A stretch of 64,000 nucleotides of DNA from Pinibacter sp031553495 (GCA_031553495.1 JAVBLN010000057.1:7194-71193); one strand, 5' to 3'. Counted from the first letter of the stretch, positions 54,721-63,434 are shown. Notes: generated by a model from the letters alone, not told the origin. Numbers and translations: made by a program.

Positions 54721-55075
54721 TAGTGAGCAGGTTGCAGGTTGCAGGTTGCAAGTTTCAAGTAGCAAGCGCCAGGAACCTGTAACAATTTCTACCAACTTGA
54801 ATACTGTAGCGTTTACCTGTATTCTCACACCTGCATCCTGCAACTTGTAACTAGCAACCGGTTTCTAAACTGTTTTCAATCATTTTGCACCCATAACCAT
54901 CACCGTCATTTCGAGCTCACTTATTTACAACATCTCAGCTGGCAAATGGCACACAGATAACACTGATTAGACTGATCCTCACAGATATTTCGTTTATAAA
55001 TTAGCGTTTCATTTTTTTACTGATCTCTTACCTCTGTTTTCTCTACTGCCAACTGCCAACTGCCTTCTTTCCTTA

Positions 55076-56212
55076 CTATTTCGGCATATCCGGCATTTTT
55101 GTTTTCAAAGGGGCGGCAGTTATGGAATTGAGAAAAGCAAGAAGGTCTTTCCTCTCTGCCACCGTAAGGTTCAACGCTTTAAGCAATGGATCTGTTTTAG
55201 GAAATAACGTATCCTTTTCCTGTCCCGGCTTGGGCTTAGGCTGCGGCATTCCTGCGTTGTACATATTTATAACACCCTCCATATTGTCAAACAAACCATT
55301 ATGCATCCAGGGCCTGGTACGCATTACATCGCGTAGCGAAGGAGTCTTAAACTTGCCTACATCGGCAGCCTTATGCGTGGTAAGATATAAACCAAGGTCT
55401 TCATATTCACGGCCATAATAAGTAAGGCCTACATTATGAAATTCGTTGTCGGTAAGCAACGGACTGTTGTGGCAATTCATGCAGCGGGCTTTGGTGCGGA
55501 ATATGTGCAACCCACGAATAGCCGCATCTTCCATCGTGCTTTTACCTTCCAGAAAATGATCAAAGTTACTTTTGCGACTCACGATCGTTCTCTCAAATGT
55601 AGCGATAGCCTTCACTATTCTATCAGGTGTTATTTCTCTGCTGCCAAATGCAGAATCAAACAATGGCAGGTAACCTTCTATTTTTTTTATTTTGCCGGGA
55701 ACCACAGTCATGTCGGAGTGCATTTCAATTTCATTGTTAATGGGCCCTATAGCCTGGTCTTCGAGGTTGGGACTGCGTCCATCCCAAAACATTTTTTTGA
55801 AATACCATACATTCAGCAGACTTGGGGTATTGCGTGTACCCGTTTGGTGATCATGGCCTACAGCTATTGCCCTTCCGTCTGTCCACGATACATCGGGCAC
55901 ATGGCACGATGCGCATGAAATTTGTCCCGACCCGCTCAGGCGCGGATCGAAGAACAATATTTTGCCAAGATGTATGATGTGCTTCAGCGAATCCATTTGT
56001 GCTGCAAGAGGTGACTCCGGTATGATGCCCATTTCTTTCCACTGAACGCCTGAATCTATTTCAGGTTTGGTCCACTCGGATATGGGTCTTGAATACATTG
56101 CCCGCAAACTATCGGTGTACGGGTCCGATGAGCTTGATGTGTTGTTAAAACCGGATGATATTAAAGCTACCACCGGAATAATAAAACAAAAAATTACAAT
56201 TGCTTTTTTCAT
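55076..56212 (-). CDS. Di-heme cytochrome c peroxidase (CcpA/MauG family)
   Basis: A 378-residue exported protein (N-terminal hydrophobic MKKAIVIFCFIIPVVALISS). Two c-type heme sites: CASCHVPDVSW (about residue 99) and CMNCHNSPLL (about 243). KIKKIEGYLPLFDSAFG and TPSLRDVMRTRPWMHNGLFD, with the Met/His ligand region, are typical of the bacterial di-heme peroxidase/MauG family. It could reduce hydrogen peroxide or oxidise a protein or small-molecule substrate. It is the last gene of the unit, starting 3 bp after the DUF6850 stop, so it is tightly coupled to the outer-membrane genes; this favours a dedicated role in processing or taking up something imported by the TonB receptor. Confidence 0.9.
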   Translation of the reverse strand: MKKAIVIFCFIIPVVALISSGFNNTSSSSDPYTDSLRAMYSRPISEWTKPEIDSGVQWKEMGIIPESPLAAQMDSLKHIIHLGKILFFDPRLSGSGQISCASCHVPDVSWTDGRAIAVGHDHQTGTRNTPSLLNVWYFKKMFWDGRSPNLEDQAIGPINNEIEMHSDMTVVPGKIKKIEGYLPLFDSAFGSREITPDRIVKAIATFERTIVSRKSNFDHFLEGKSTMEDAAIRGLHIFRTKARCMNCHNSPLLTDNEFHNVGLTYYGREYEDLGLYLTTHKAADVGKFKTPSLRDVMRTRPWMHNGLFDNMEGVINMYNAGMPQPKPKPGQEKDTLFPKTDPLLKALNLTVAERKDLLAFLNSITAAPLKTKMPDMPK

Positions 56213-56215
56213 AGT

Positions 56216-57769
56216 TTATAATATTAGTCCCACACTTAATTGCCAGTTCAAACGCATATTGCCCGGCATGGTAGCGGGCTTCACATACGACGGCTCTTTT
56301 ATCTTCGCTTGTGTGTAATTGATTTTAGCACTTACAAATGGCCTTGTATTTTTTACCGGAAAATCGTATTGCAATTCCGCGCCGCCGTTGTAAGCCGTGG
56401 CGTTGTAATAATAATAATCTCTAAAAATAACTGCCTGCGTAAATGAAGGCTGTTGTAACGGAATGTTCATTTCACTCGATACAGGAATGTAAACACCCGC
56501 ATGCAGCATGGTTTTAAGCATGCTTCCATTGTTTTTAAAATGGAAATAATAAGCGCCAAAAAATTGGAGATTGCTAAATTGGTATTCTGCTTTTTGGTTG
56601 GCTGTGCCGTCAATTTTTAATAAGTCAGCAACAGAAGCATGAATGCCTGCTTCATATTGAACTAATCCGTTTGCTGCGTATTTACCAAAAACAGGATGAA
56701 CAGAAAACTGTTCAAATGAGTACACATAATTGTGTCCCTGCAACAGGTTGTTGAAATCTTTTCCTAAATGGTTAATGTATCCGGCTTGCAGGCTCCATAA
56801 TTTATTTTGCTTTTTATAACGCCACAAAAAATCTACAGTATAAATATCTTCATAAAACGAACCGTACGATACCTGGGCAGCGCCTACTCCGGTTGATTTC
56901 TGATAAAAGTTGGAATGGCGATATTCATATCCGGGTTTCAGCACCACATCGCCAAAACGCCACCGGCCACTGTAAATACCTTTAACAATGTAACCTTTTA
57001 CGTTGCCTGCAACATTGGAGTTGCCGGTCTTCAATTCCTGGAAACCATAACCGTCCTGCATGTAATTAATGTATTCCGGTTTGGTTTGGCTGTATCTGTA
57101 ATCTTCATTACGGTATTCCAAATTAATATCGGTGCCATTGCGGGTAAGGCCAAATTCGCCGCCAATGCTATGTTTGGGAGATAAATTGTACTGCAGCATT
57201 CCGCTTATCAGCATATCGAAAAGAAAGTATTCCGACCGTGGATCATTACCACGCCAGGCATCACTTGAGTTATATTTAAAGCTAAGACCTCCGGTCAGTT
57301 TGTTTTTCATAAACGCGCTGCTTAGCATTCCCTGCAATTGATAGTTTACCGTTTGCCAATTGCCTTTTTTACCTGCAAAAAAATAATAAGGCGCCGCATC
57401 GTGCAGGTTGTCGCGCAGGGTAAAAGCCACACTGTCTTTTCGCGTATTATTGTACGCAAATAAGCCTGTAATAAGAACGTTCTTTATTTTTTTTGTACCA
57501 TGCGTGTTGAAAAAGAAGTTGCGTTGTTTATCGGCATCCTGCGCTAAAATATAACTACCGCCGGCACCGGTATAACCGCCTTCCAGCATTGAGTAGTTCG
57601 TTTTTTGCAGCAACGGCTGGCTTACCACATCTTGCGAAAGAAAACTGTATTGTTCCCGGAATTGCTGCGACAACACGTTCTGCACACTATCCTGTGCAAC
57701 GCATACAGCGGGCAACAGTGTTGCAGCAAGTAAGTATATTTTAAACCCTTGATTTCTCATTTTTTTCAA
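56216..57769 (-). CDS. DUF6850-type outer-membrane beta-barrel protein
   Basis: A 517-residue protein with a signal peptide (ending CVAQ) and, from about residue 85, many amphipathic strands with aromatic residues (e.g. YNLSPKHSIGGEFGLTRNGT, WRFGDVVLKPGYEYRHSNFY), ending MRLNWQLSVGLIL. This matches the family annotated DUF6850 in Bacteroidota, often found next to DUF4876 and di-heme peroxidases. No function is known to me. A barrel rather than a periplasmic enzyme is the best structural guess. It lies between DUF4876 (186 bp upstream, with a repeat arm in the gap) and the peroxidase (3 bp downstream). Confidence 0.75.
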   Translation of the reverse strand: MKKMRNQGFKIYLLAATLLPAVCVAQDSVQNVLSQQFREQYSFLSQDVVSQPLLQKTNYSMLEGGYTGAGGSYILAQDADKQRNFFFNTHGTKKIKNVLITGLFAYNNTRKDSVAFTLRDNLHDAAPYYFFAGKKGNWQTVNYQLQGMLSSAFMKNKLTGGLSFKYNSSDAWRGNDPRSEYFLFDMLISGMLQYNLSPKHSIGGEFGLTRNGTDINLEYRNEDYRYSQTKPEYINYMQDGYGFQELKTGNSNVAGNVKGYIVKGIYSGRWRFGDVVLKPGYEYRHSNFYQKSTGVGAAQVSYGSFYEDIYTVDFLWRYKKQNKLWSLQAGYINHLGKDFNNLLQGHNYVYSFEQFSVHPVFGKYAANGLVQYEAGIHASVADLLKIDGTANQKAEYQFSNLQFFGAYYFHFKNNGSMLKTMLHAGVYIPVSSEMNIPLQQPSFTQAVIFRDYYYYNATAYNGGAELQYDFPVKNTRPFVSAKINYTQAKIKEPSYVKPATMPGNMRLNWQLSVGLIL

Positions 57770-57790
57770 GCCCGTTTTTTTTCGGGTGTT

Positions 57791-57860
57791 TTATTTTTTG
57801 TTACCGGCATTTGTAACTCCGGTTAAGCAGCCGTTGCGTCGCACACTTCAACAGTTGAAT
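57791..57860. repeat. Interspersed repeat, left-type arm
   Basis: Starts ATTTTTTGTTACCGGC, core GCGTCGC with CACACTTCAAC. It lies between DUF6850 and DUF4876. The following bases to about 57950 hold AACACTC / GAGTGTT inverted segments. With the right-type arm at 59443-59523 it brackets the DUF4876 gene. Confidence 0.75.
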
Positions 57861-57954
57861 AAAGCCGAACGCAAAACACTCAACGCGAAATACATAATGC
57901 TATGCTTCAAAAAGATCTTTGTATTGGGAGTGTTAAGCATTCAGCGTTATACAA

Positions 57955-59379
57955 TTAGTCTTTAAATACTTTAGGCAACGCATTAGGTAAGTAATCAAAG
58001 TCGTTTGTTGAATTATTAGTATCCATTAATATTCTTCTGTCGCCTATTTTTTTTGCTGTTTTACGAATTACAGATTGTGATGAATACGCTCCATCGGGTA
58101 CGTTGGTAGCGCCTGCATCAAGCGTTCCTATAAGCTTTCGTGCTACTCGTTGTGATGATGTTGGCGACGAGCTTTGAATTTGCACAGCATCAATTATTAT
58201 GTTGTTGGGAATTTGGTAATAGAGATATGTTTTAGATGAAATAGATGTTTCATCCGGACTTGGAAACTTTGGATAAGTGGAAACATCTTCCGGCTCAGCG
58301 CCAGTTTTGGTTAGCACAGGCAGGCGCGATGTTGTTTTAAAGATGGCTATAGCATCTCTCCCCGGATTGTCCAATAAAAAATCCCTGTTGTTGGCGGTGT
58401 AAATAGCCAGCATGTTGGTTACATTAGGATTGTCCACATCAGTAGTGAGCGGGTTGGATATTACATCACCAATATATACTTCAAAGTCGGCATTGCTAAG
58501 ATCCACAGTTAACGATGGATCTTTAACGGTTACAGGTTTATCATTGGTACCAACGAATGGCATTTTATGATTTTGCGCGGTGGCTGCAATTACAAAGCTT
58601 TCCCCCGGCTGAACGGGATATTGTTTTCCTGTGCCCGGCACACGGAACAGCGTTTTTGCATACACATAGTTTTTGTTGGCTTTATCGCCTAATGCTGCAG
58701 GCATATTGAGTGATTTGCTCCAGTCAAATTGTTTGTACAATACATCCGACGCCTCACTTATAAAGTAGCCTTTTGACAAGTCAACGCTTCCGAGTGAAGT
58801 GTTGCTGCCATACAGTTGCGATATGTATAAACTGTCGGCATATAATACATTGTTGGAGTTGTTGTATATTTCAATGAACTGATCTCGGTACATCGCGCCG
58901 TTGGTGGTGCTGCTACCGGCGTAATAAATTTGTTTTATTACCCAGTCGCCAATTTTCCCTGTCTGTAATTTAAGTTCTATGGTATTGTTGGTTGAGTTGT
59001 TGAGTGAAAGGTTGTTTAATGCGGCATTGAGCGTAATACTGTCTTTGTCGGTAGAAAGCCCGGTAAGGTTTTCGTATTGCTGTTTCGATATTGAAATTAC
59101 AGCCTGCAGATCGTATATACCGGCGCTACTGCTATTGAAGATAGCAAGCCCGTTGTTATCGGTATTTTGCGTGAGCTCATAACCGGTTACCGTGTTCTTT
59201 ACCGTTACCTTAATGCCTGCTATCGGAAAACTATAGTTGCCGTTGGTGGTGTCGTATACCACTTTTGCAATAATGTTGATGGAAGGCACCGAAGGTGTTA
59301 AGTTGTCTTTTTTGCAAGCGCTGATTGCAGCGGCAATAAGCAAAAAGGTGAAGAGTGTAAGTTTTATGGATGTTCGCAT
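57955..59379 (-). CDS. DUF4876 lipoprotein
   Basis: A 474-residue lipoprotein (Cys22 in ISAC). The N-terminal region (about 30-130) looks like a carboxypeptidase-regulatory/Ig-like domain (VPSINIIAKVVYDTTNG, GIKVTVKNTVTGYEL). The main part has IKQIYYAGSSTTNGAMYRDQ and FIEIYNNSNNVLYADSLYI, typical of DUF4876 and lamin-tail-like folds, and DNPGRDAIAIFKTTSRLP later. The family has no assigned function that I know; members accompany TonB receptors. Here it is the second gene after the receptor, so it may be a surface partner that presents ligand, in the way SusD does for SusC. That role is inference. Confidence 0.8.
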   Translation of the reverse strand: MRTSIKLTLFTFLLIAAAISACKKDNLTPSVPSINIIAKVVYDTTNGNYSFPIAGIKVTVKNTVTGYELTQNTDNNGLAIFNSSSAGIYDLQAVISISKQQYENLTGLSTDKDSITLNAALNNLSLNNSTNNTIELKLQTGKIGDWVIKQIYYAGSSTTNGAMYRDQFIEIYNNSNNVLYADSLYISQLYGSNTSLGSVDLSKGYFISEASDVLYKQFDWSKSLNMPAALGDKANKNYVYAKTLFRVPGTGKQYPVQPGESFVIAATAQNHKMPFVGTNDKPVTVKDPSLTVDLSNADFEVYIGDVISNPLTTDVDNPNVTNMLAIYTANNRDFLLDNPGRDAIAIFKTTSRLPVLTKTGAEPEDVSTYPKFPSPDETSISSKTYLYYQIPNNIIIDAVQIQSSSPTSSQRVARKLIGTLDAGATNVPDGAYSSQSVIRKTAKKIGDRRILMDTNNSTNDFDYLPNALPKVFKD

Positions 59380-59442
59380 ATTAAAATCATTTCTTTTTAT
59401 GTATATAGGTTTGTTTTATTCATGGTTTGAGTGACGGCATTA

Positions 59443-59523
59443 ATGCTCAATAGAAATTCTACCGCACAAGTGTGCGACGCAACCGGAGCTTAACCGGAGT
59501 TCTGCTGCCGGGTCCCAAAAAAT
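59443..59523. repeat. Interspersed repeat, right-type arm
   Basis: Core GCGACGC preceded by CACAAGTGT; it carries an internal direct repeat, ACCGGAG, and ends GGGTCCCAAAAAATTC. Lies between the DUF4876 start and the TonB receptor stop. Confidence 0.75.
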
Positions 59524-59562
59524 TCTCTTATAAAATTCAAGGTGCTTCATATTTAGTTTTAG

Positions 59563-62346
59563 TTATTTTATGGTAAATACGAGTTCTGCGCCATAAGCGG
59601 GCTGACCGTTGTAGTAGGCCATTCCGGAGATGGTCTTTACTGTAGGGCGAATGTTGAACACATTGTAAGCGCTGAATGAAAATCGCAGAAAGTCGCCTAT
59701 TTCCTTGCTTACACGCATTTGCACATTGGGATATACTATGGACGGCAGGTAAGTGGTGGCTTCATACTCCGGAGTTTTGATCAGGTGCGCATATTGTGGC
59801 AGGCGGGCTTCTTCGGGTGTGAGCGCAAAGTAGCCTGCATCTTTATCGAGGTAACCAGCGGGATAAATGTTGGATGGATAGTTGTGTTTGCTGTTTATCC
59901 AAAATATTTCACCTGTAAATATCATCACCATCCGTAACGCTGGAATATGCGTGGTAGTGGTGATGGTTGATTTTATGTTAGTGGATTTATACTCGGCGCC
60001 GGCAAACACCCCATACACAGCTTTCTGGTCATATTGCGGGTTTTCAGGTATATTGATGATGTTTTGCATGTTCTTATTGTAGCTTACATAATAAGCTGTA
60101 TTGAAGTTGAATGAGGTTTGTATGGATTTTATTTTTTTTATAGTTAATGATAGTTCAAGCCCGTTGGTACGGCTGTACACACCATTACTCATTTTGTTGT
60201 AAATCACATTGTAGGTTTTATAATCGTCCGATGGCTCATATACAGGTTTGCTGTTGGGCACTACGGTTATGTTATAAATTGGTAACCGCAATGGCAATAA
60301 GGTGGGGGTTGTAGTAAAGCCGTCGTTGTTTGTTCTGTTGAAGTAGTAAACAGAGCCGCTTATTTTTTTTGTATCCCAACTTAAACCTGTTTCAAATGTG
60401 TTGCTATTGTAGGGTTTAATGTCGAGGTCGCTTAGTGTAATAACACGAGTGTAAGCAAGGTAGGCGCTTTGGTTAACGCTCCCTCCATATAAATTTACCA
60501 ACGGAATGTCGATGTACACATCACCCGGACTTATTTGCGATAAGGCCGGCGCTTTGGTGGCGATACCGTATGCTGCATTCCATTGAAGACTGTTGAGTAG
60601 TTTGTATGAAAGGCTTAACCTGGGCGATACGGAAAAGTAGTTATTTTGTATGTCGCCTCTTATACCAAGATTTGTGTTAAATGACTTACCGAATATTTTT
60701 GTGCTAATGGCGTTTTCGATGTATACGCCCGCATTATTGATGTCGGGTGTTTGTTTGAAAGGGCGCGGCCTGTCGTTTTTATTACCGGTGTTTGCAAAGC
60801 GCGGACGCGACGGATCAATTAGTATGCCAGGCCCTTTGTTGCCGCTGTAGCTGTAGTTGGCGCCAATGCTTAGCCTGTAAGTACCGCTTTTGCTGAATTT
60901 GAAAAGACTGTTGGCTTCAAGACGTGCGGAGGCATTCACAGGCTCGCCGATTATATGTTTTACGGAGAGATAATAACCAGGTACAAAGTATCCCTCAAAT
61001 GTGCCGGTTTCCAAAGCATCGGTTATACCCAATACTGCGGCCTGGTTGAGATAGCGTTGTTCGTAAGATTCCTGTCTGCCGCGGCTGTAAGCAGCCTGAA
61101 ACTGAATATCATTTATCCATCGTTTTTGTAATGTCCACTGGCTACGTGTGCTGATGTTGAACCGGTTGTTGGAGAATTTTGAACTTTGGTCCGAACCAAG
61201 GTCGGGGTCTTGCCTGGTTTGATCAAGCGTGGTGTTGTAATCAAGGCTTAACGTGTTTTTGAACCTGGTTTTGCTTTTTGACTGATAACTCCACAACAGG
61301 CTTGCACCAACGCGTTGATAAGCTTTTAGTTTGTTGCGCGGGTCGTCGTTGCTGTGCAGGTAATCAAACGAAGCGTTGAGTGCGCCCCATTTGTGAGGAA
61401 GCCTAAGGCCTTTGTTGAGCCCTGCGTTTATTGAGCCTTCGTTGCTACGCAGGTTTATGCGCCAGGGCGTTATGCCAGCTTGCCGGTTGATGTTTACTAT
61501 GCCCGTTGTGTAGTCGCCATACCTTGCAGAAGCAACGCCTGAGATAACTTCTATGCTTTCAATATTTTCTGCAGCAATTTGCCGCATGTCTATTCCGTTG
61601 TTGGCAGATATTACATCTCTGTAACTATTATACATGCTACCGTTGCGCCAGCTACGGTCTTTTATTACACCATTTTCCGGGTTTTGAATGTTGTTGGCAG
61701 AAAACAGTCCCAACCTTCCGGGATTCATGGCCTGCATGTTTGCATCATTTGAAATAACGCTACCATCCATTACGAATGATACGCCAAAAGCGTTGTTTAA
61801 GGATTGTTCACTGAAGGGATCAAATGCGCTGCGTAATGTAAGGTTTTGCAATCCCTGCACAGATACGCCGGGTTTGAGAATGGTTTGCCCGGGCAAATAG
61901 CTTAGTACGTTGGCTATACTTAATGCCTGTGACTGCTCAATGGCTTCACGGTTAAATATTACCGATGAGTTGGAAGAAGCGGTAGTTTTGTGAACGCCTG
62001 TTATTTCTACTTCTTTCAGTTTTAAGTTAAGATCTTTTAATACAAAAGTTTGCAAAGCAGAGAATTGGGCGGCGGAAATGTTGCGTGTTACGCTTTCTTT
62101 GCCTACATGGCTTACTGTTATGGAGAGTTCTTTTGTGTTGTGAGTAGCTGTGATTGAAAAGTTTCCATTGTATTTACTTATGGTTGTAATGCCAGTTTGC
62201 GCAACGCTAATGGTTGCAAATGGCAGGGATTCTCCTTTGGTGTTTATTACTTTTCCCTTTATTTCCGTTGCCTGAGCCAATACCTGCACTGAGTATATGT
62301 TTGCCAATAAGAGTAGTATACAGAATGTAACTGCTTTATATTTCAT
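59563..62346 (-). CDS. TonB-dependent receptor of the DUF4876/peroxidase operon
   Basis: A 927-residue outer-membrane receptor. Signal peptide (MKYKAVTFCILLLLANIYSV, then QVLAQ), carboxypeptidase-regulatory-like domain (about 25-105, EIKGKVINTKGESLPFATIS), plug (about 110-260, IANVLSYLPGQTILKPGVSV, ESIEVISGVASARYGDYTTG) and a large barrel ending GAELVFTIK. It is not of the SusC subfamily and no SusD is present; the plug resembles receptors for siderophores or other metal chelates. Start at 62346 chosen over 62385 because it begins the signal peptide. It leads a four-gene unit with DUF4876, DUF6850 and a di-heme peroxidase. Ligand unknown. Confidence 0.9.
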   Translation of the reverse strand: MKYKAVTFCILLLLANIYSVQVLAQATEIKGKVINTKGESLPFATISVAQTGITTISKYNGNFSITATHNTKELSITVSHVGKESVTRNISAAQFSALQTFVLKDLNLKLKEVEITGVHKTTASSNSSVIFNREAIEQSQALSIANVLSYLPGQTILKPGVSVQGLQNLTLRSAFDPFSEQSLNNAFGVSFVMDGSVISNDANMQAMNPGRLGLFSANNIQNPENGVIKDRSWRNGSMYNSYRDVISANNGIDMRQIAAENIESIEVISGVASARYGDYTTGIVNINRQAGITPWRINLRSNEGSINAGLNKGLRLPHKWGALNASFDYLHSNDDPRNKLKAYQRVGASLLWSYQSKSKTRFKNTLSLDYNTTLDQTRQDPDLGSDQSSKFSNNRFNISTRSQWTLQKRWINDIQFQAAYSRGRQESYEQRYLNQAAVLGITDALETGTFEGYFVPGYYLSVKHIIGEPVNASARLEANSLFKFSKSGTYRLSIGANYSYSGNKGPGILIDPSRPRFANTGNKNDRPRPFKQTPDINNAGVYIENAISTKIFGKSFNTNLGIRGDIQNNYFSVSPRLSLSYKLLNSLQWNAAYGIATKAPALSQISPGDVYIDIPLVNLYGGSVNQSAYLAYTRVITLSDLDIKPYNSNTFETGLSWDTKKISGSVYYFNRTNNDGFTTTPTLLPLRLPIYNITVVPNSKPVYEPSDDYKTYNVIYNKMSNGVYSRTNGLELSLTIKKIKSIQTSFNFNTAYYVSYNKNMQNIINIPENPQYDQKAVYGVFAGAEYKSTNIKSTITTTTHIPALRMVMIFTGEIFWINSKHNYPSNIYPAGYLDKDAGYFALTPEEARLPQYAHLIKTPEYEATTYLPSIVYPNVQMRVSKEIGDFLRFSFSAYNVFNIRPTVKTISGMAYYNGQPAYGAELVFTIK

Positions 62347-62618
62347 AGAGAGACCCTGCTTAAACTTAAAAATTTCGAATTGCAAAAGTCTCCCTTGGGG
62401 CCCTTAGCTGGTTTTAGTATTAAGAAATTTGTTTTACGTAATCGGGAAAAAAATTCAGAGAAACCGATATTGCTCATATTGTTGTTGTATGGATGCCAAA
62501 AATCCTTTAAGCGCAAAACAAGAAACGGCTAAAATACATTCAGTTCTTATGAGGAGAGTGGTTCTAAAACAAATGATCCAAAAATTATTCTGTAATTCCA
62601 TTATCAAGTATTTTTCGC

Positions 62619-62746
62619 CGTTGTTGCGCATAGCCTTATGCGTTAGCCTAACCAACAGCTATTTTTTTGATACCAACATTTGTAACTCCGGTTAAGCATC
62701 GTTGCGTCGCATTTCGTTCATCGGTAGGATTGCTATTGGGCGGCGG
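62619..62746. repeat. Short hairpin plus interspersed repeat left-type arm
   Basis: The hairpin GCGCATA-GCCT-TATGCGT (62626-62643) precedes a T-run and the arm 62662-62746 (core GCGTCGC), nearly identical to 54634-54720. The hairpin has relatives at 53741-53763 and 54601-54620. Bases 62347-62618 are the upstream region of the TonB receptor; I found no clear promoter or riboswitch there. Confidence 0.7.
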
Positions 62747-62831
62747 GTTTATTGTTGAAAGAACTTTCAATTATTGCATACTTTACCAACTCAAAGCTTA
62801 TTGGGGATAAACATCCCTTTTATCTGTAAGG

Positions 62832-63021
62832 CGACATGCGCTTCGCTAACATGTCGGGTAGCGTGGACCAGTGTGTAAAAATCAGACGTAGCCGGAAAAT
62901 TAAAACTCCCGATGCCATCATCGCAGCTACAGCCATCATTAATAATCTTACACTCATCACCAGCGATGGCGGATTTGAAAATATTCAAGGATTAAAAGTT
63001 ATTAACCCTAATAACCTTTAA
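62832..63021 (+). pseudogene. VapC-like PIN-domain toxin, C-terminal remnant
   Basis: The frame ending at 63021 reads IRRSRKIKTPDAIIAATAII, NNLTLITSD, then GFENIQGLKVINP: the last third of a PIN-domain (VapC) ribonuclease, including the conserved Asp of PDAIIAATA and the TSD that carries another acidic residue. The N-terminal two thirds with the first catalytic Asp are missing, and no VapB is present. In place of the lost part there is a hairpin, CGACATG / CATGTCG (62832-62838, 62850-62856, 11-nt loop), of a REP-like kind, so the gene was probably truncated by insertion or deletion. A 61-codon reading frame (62836-63021) exists but is unlikely to make an active toxin. Confidence 0.7.
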
Positions 63022-63024
63022 TGA

Positions 63025-63051
63025 TAAAAGAAGCCCCATTAACTGGGGCTT
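63025..63051 (-). terminator. Terminator of the toxin-immunity pair, stop codon in the loop
   Basis: On the minus strand AAGCCCCA and TGGGGCTT form an 8-bp stem with a 5-nt loop, followed by CTTTTATC. The immunity gene's TAA lies in the loop, so the coding sequence ends inside the terminator. Confidence 0.7.
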
Positions 63052-63434
63052 TGAGGCTCTATAATTAAAATATCAGAATACTCTCTCAATCCTTCCTTTA
63101 GCAAATAATACAAATACCAATCTACCCTAACTATATTATTACTAATTTTTTCAGAATGTAAATATCTGCTAAAATCTCCCCACGTTTGGATATGTATTGT
63201 AAACCAGCTTTGCTCATCCAATCCGCTATAACCATCTAAAATAATAAGCATGCCCATAAATGGACGTTCAATATAAATCGCTGGAATTTCCTCATGTATT
63301 GATTTTTCCTTACCTCCAAACCTTATACCTGCGAAAATTTTTTGAGATAATATTTCTCCTAACTCTTCCAACCGCAAGTGAGATTTCATAGAAATATATC
63401 CCAGTAAGTTTGGTATTGCTGTATTTCTATCCAT
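63039..63434 (-). CDS. Putative immunity protein for the adjacent polymorphic toxin
   Basis: A 131-residue cytosolic protein with no signal peptide. I do not recognise the family. Sequence features: an N-terminal Lys/Glu-rich helix (LRLEELGEILSQKIFAG), beta-rich middle (IPAIYIERPFMGMLIILDGY, SWFTIHIQTWGDFSRY) and a YYLLKEGLREYSDILII end. Its ATG overlaps the TAA of the toxin gene by one base (63434), a coupling expected when a toxin and its antidote must be made together. Position, size and coupling are the reasons for calling it an immunity protein; it could also be an unrelated small protein. A terminator follows at once. Confidence 0.6.
   Translation of the reverse strand: MDRNTAIPNLLGYISMKSHLRLEELGEILSQKIFAGIRFGGKEKSIHEEIPAIYIERPFMGMLIILDGYSGLDEQSWFTIHIQTWGDFSRYLHSEKISNNIVRVDWYLYYLLKEGLREYSDILIIEPQSPS

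Noticed and set aside
57791..59523. DUF4876 gene as cargo of a composite transposon between left and right arms
   Set aside because: Each neighbouring gap in this operon could simply have received its own arm; no target duplication or transposase is visible, so kept only as a remark.
62347..62460. Riboswitch or Fur box upstream of the TonB receptor
   Set aside because: I found no conserved riboswitch core or clear Fur-like dyad by eye; GGGCCC there is too short to mean anything.
62429..62695. 88-codon frame upstream of the TonB receptor
   Set aside because: It runs into the hairpin and repeat arm at 62619-62746 and shows no domain.
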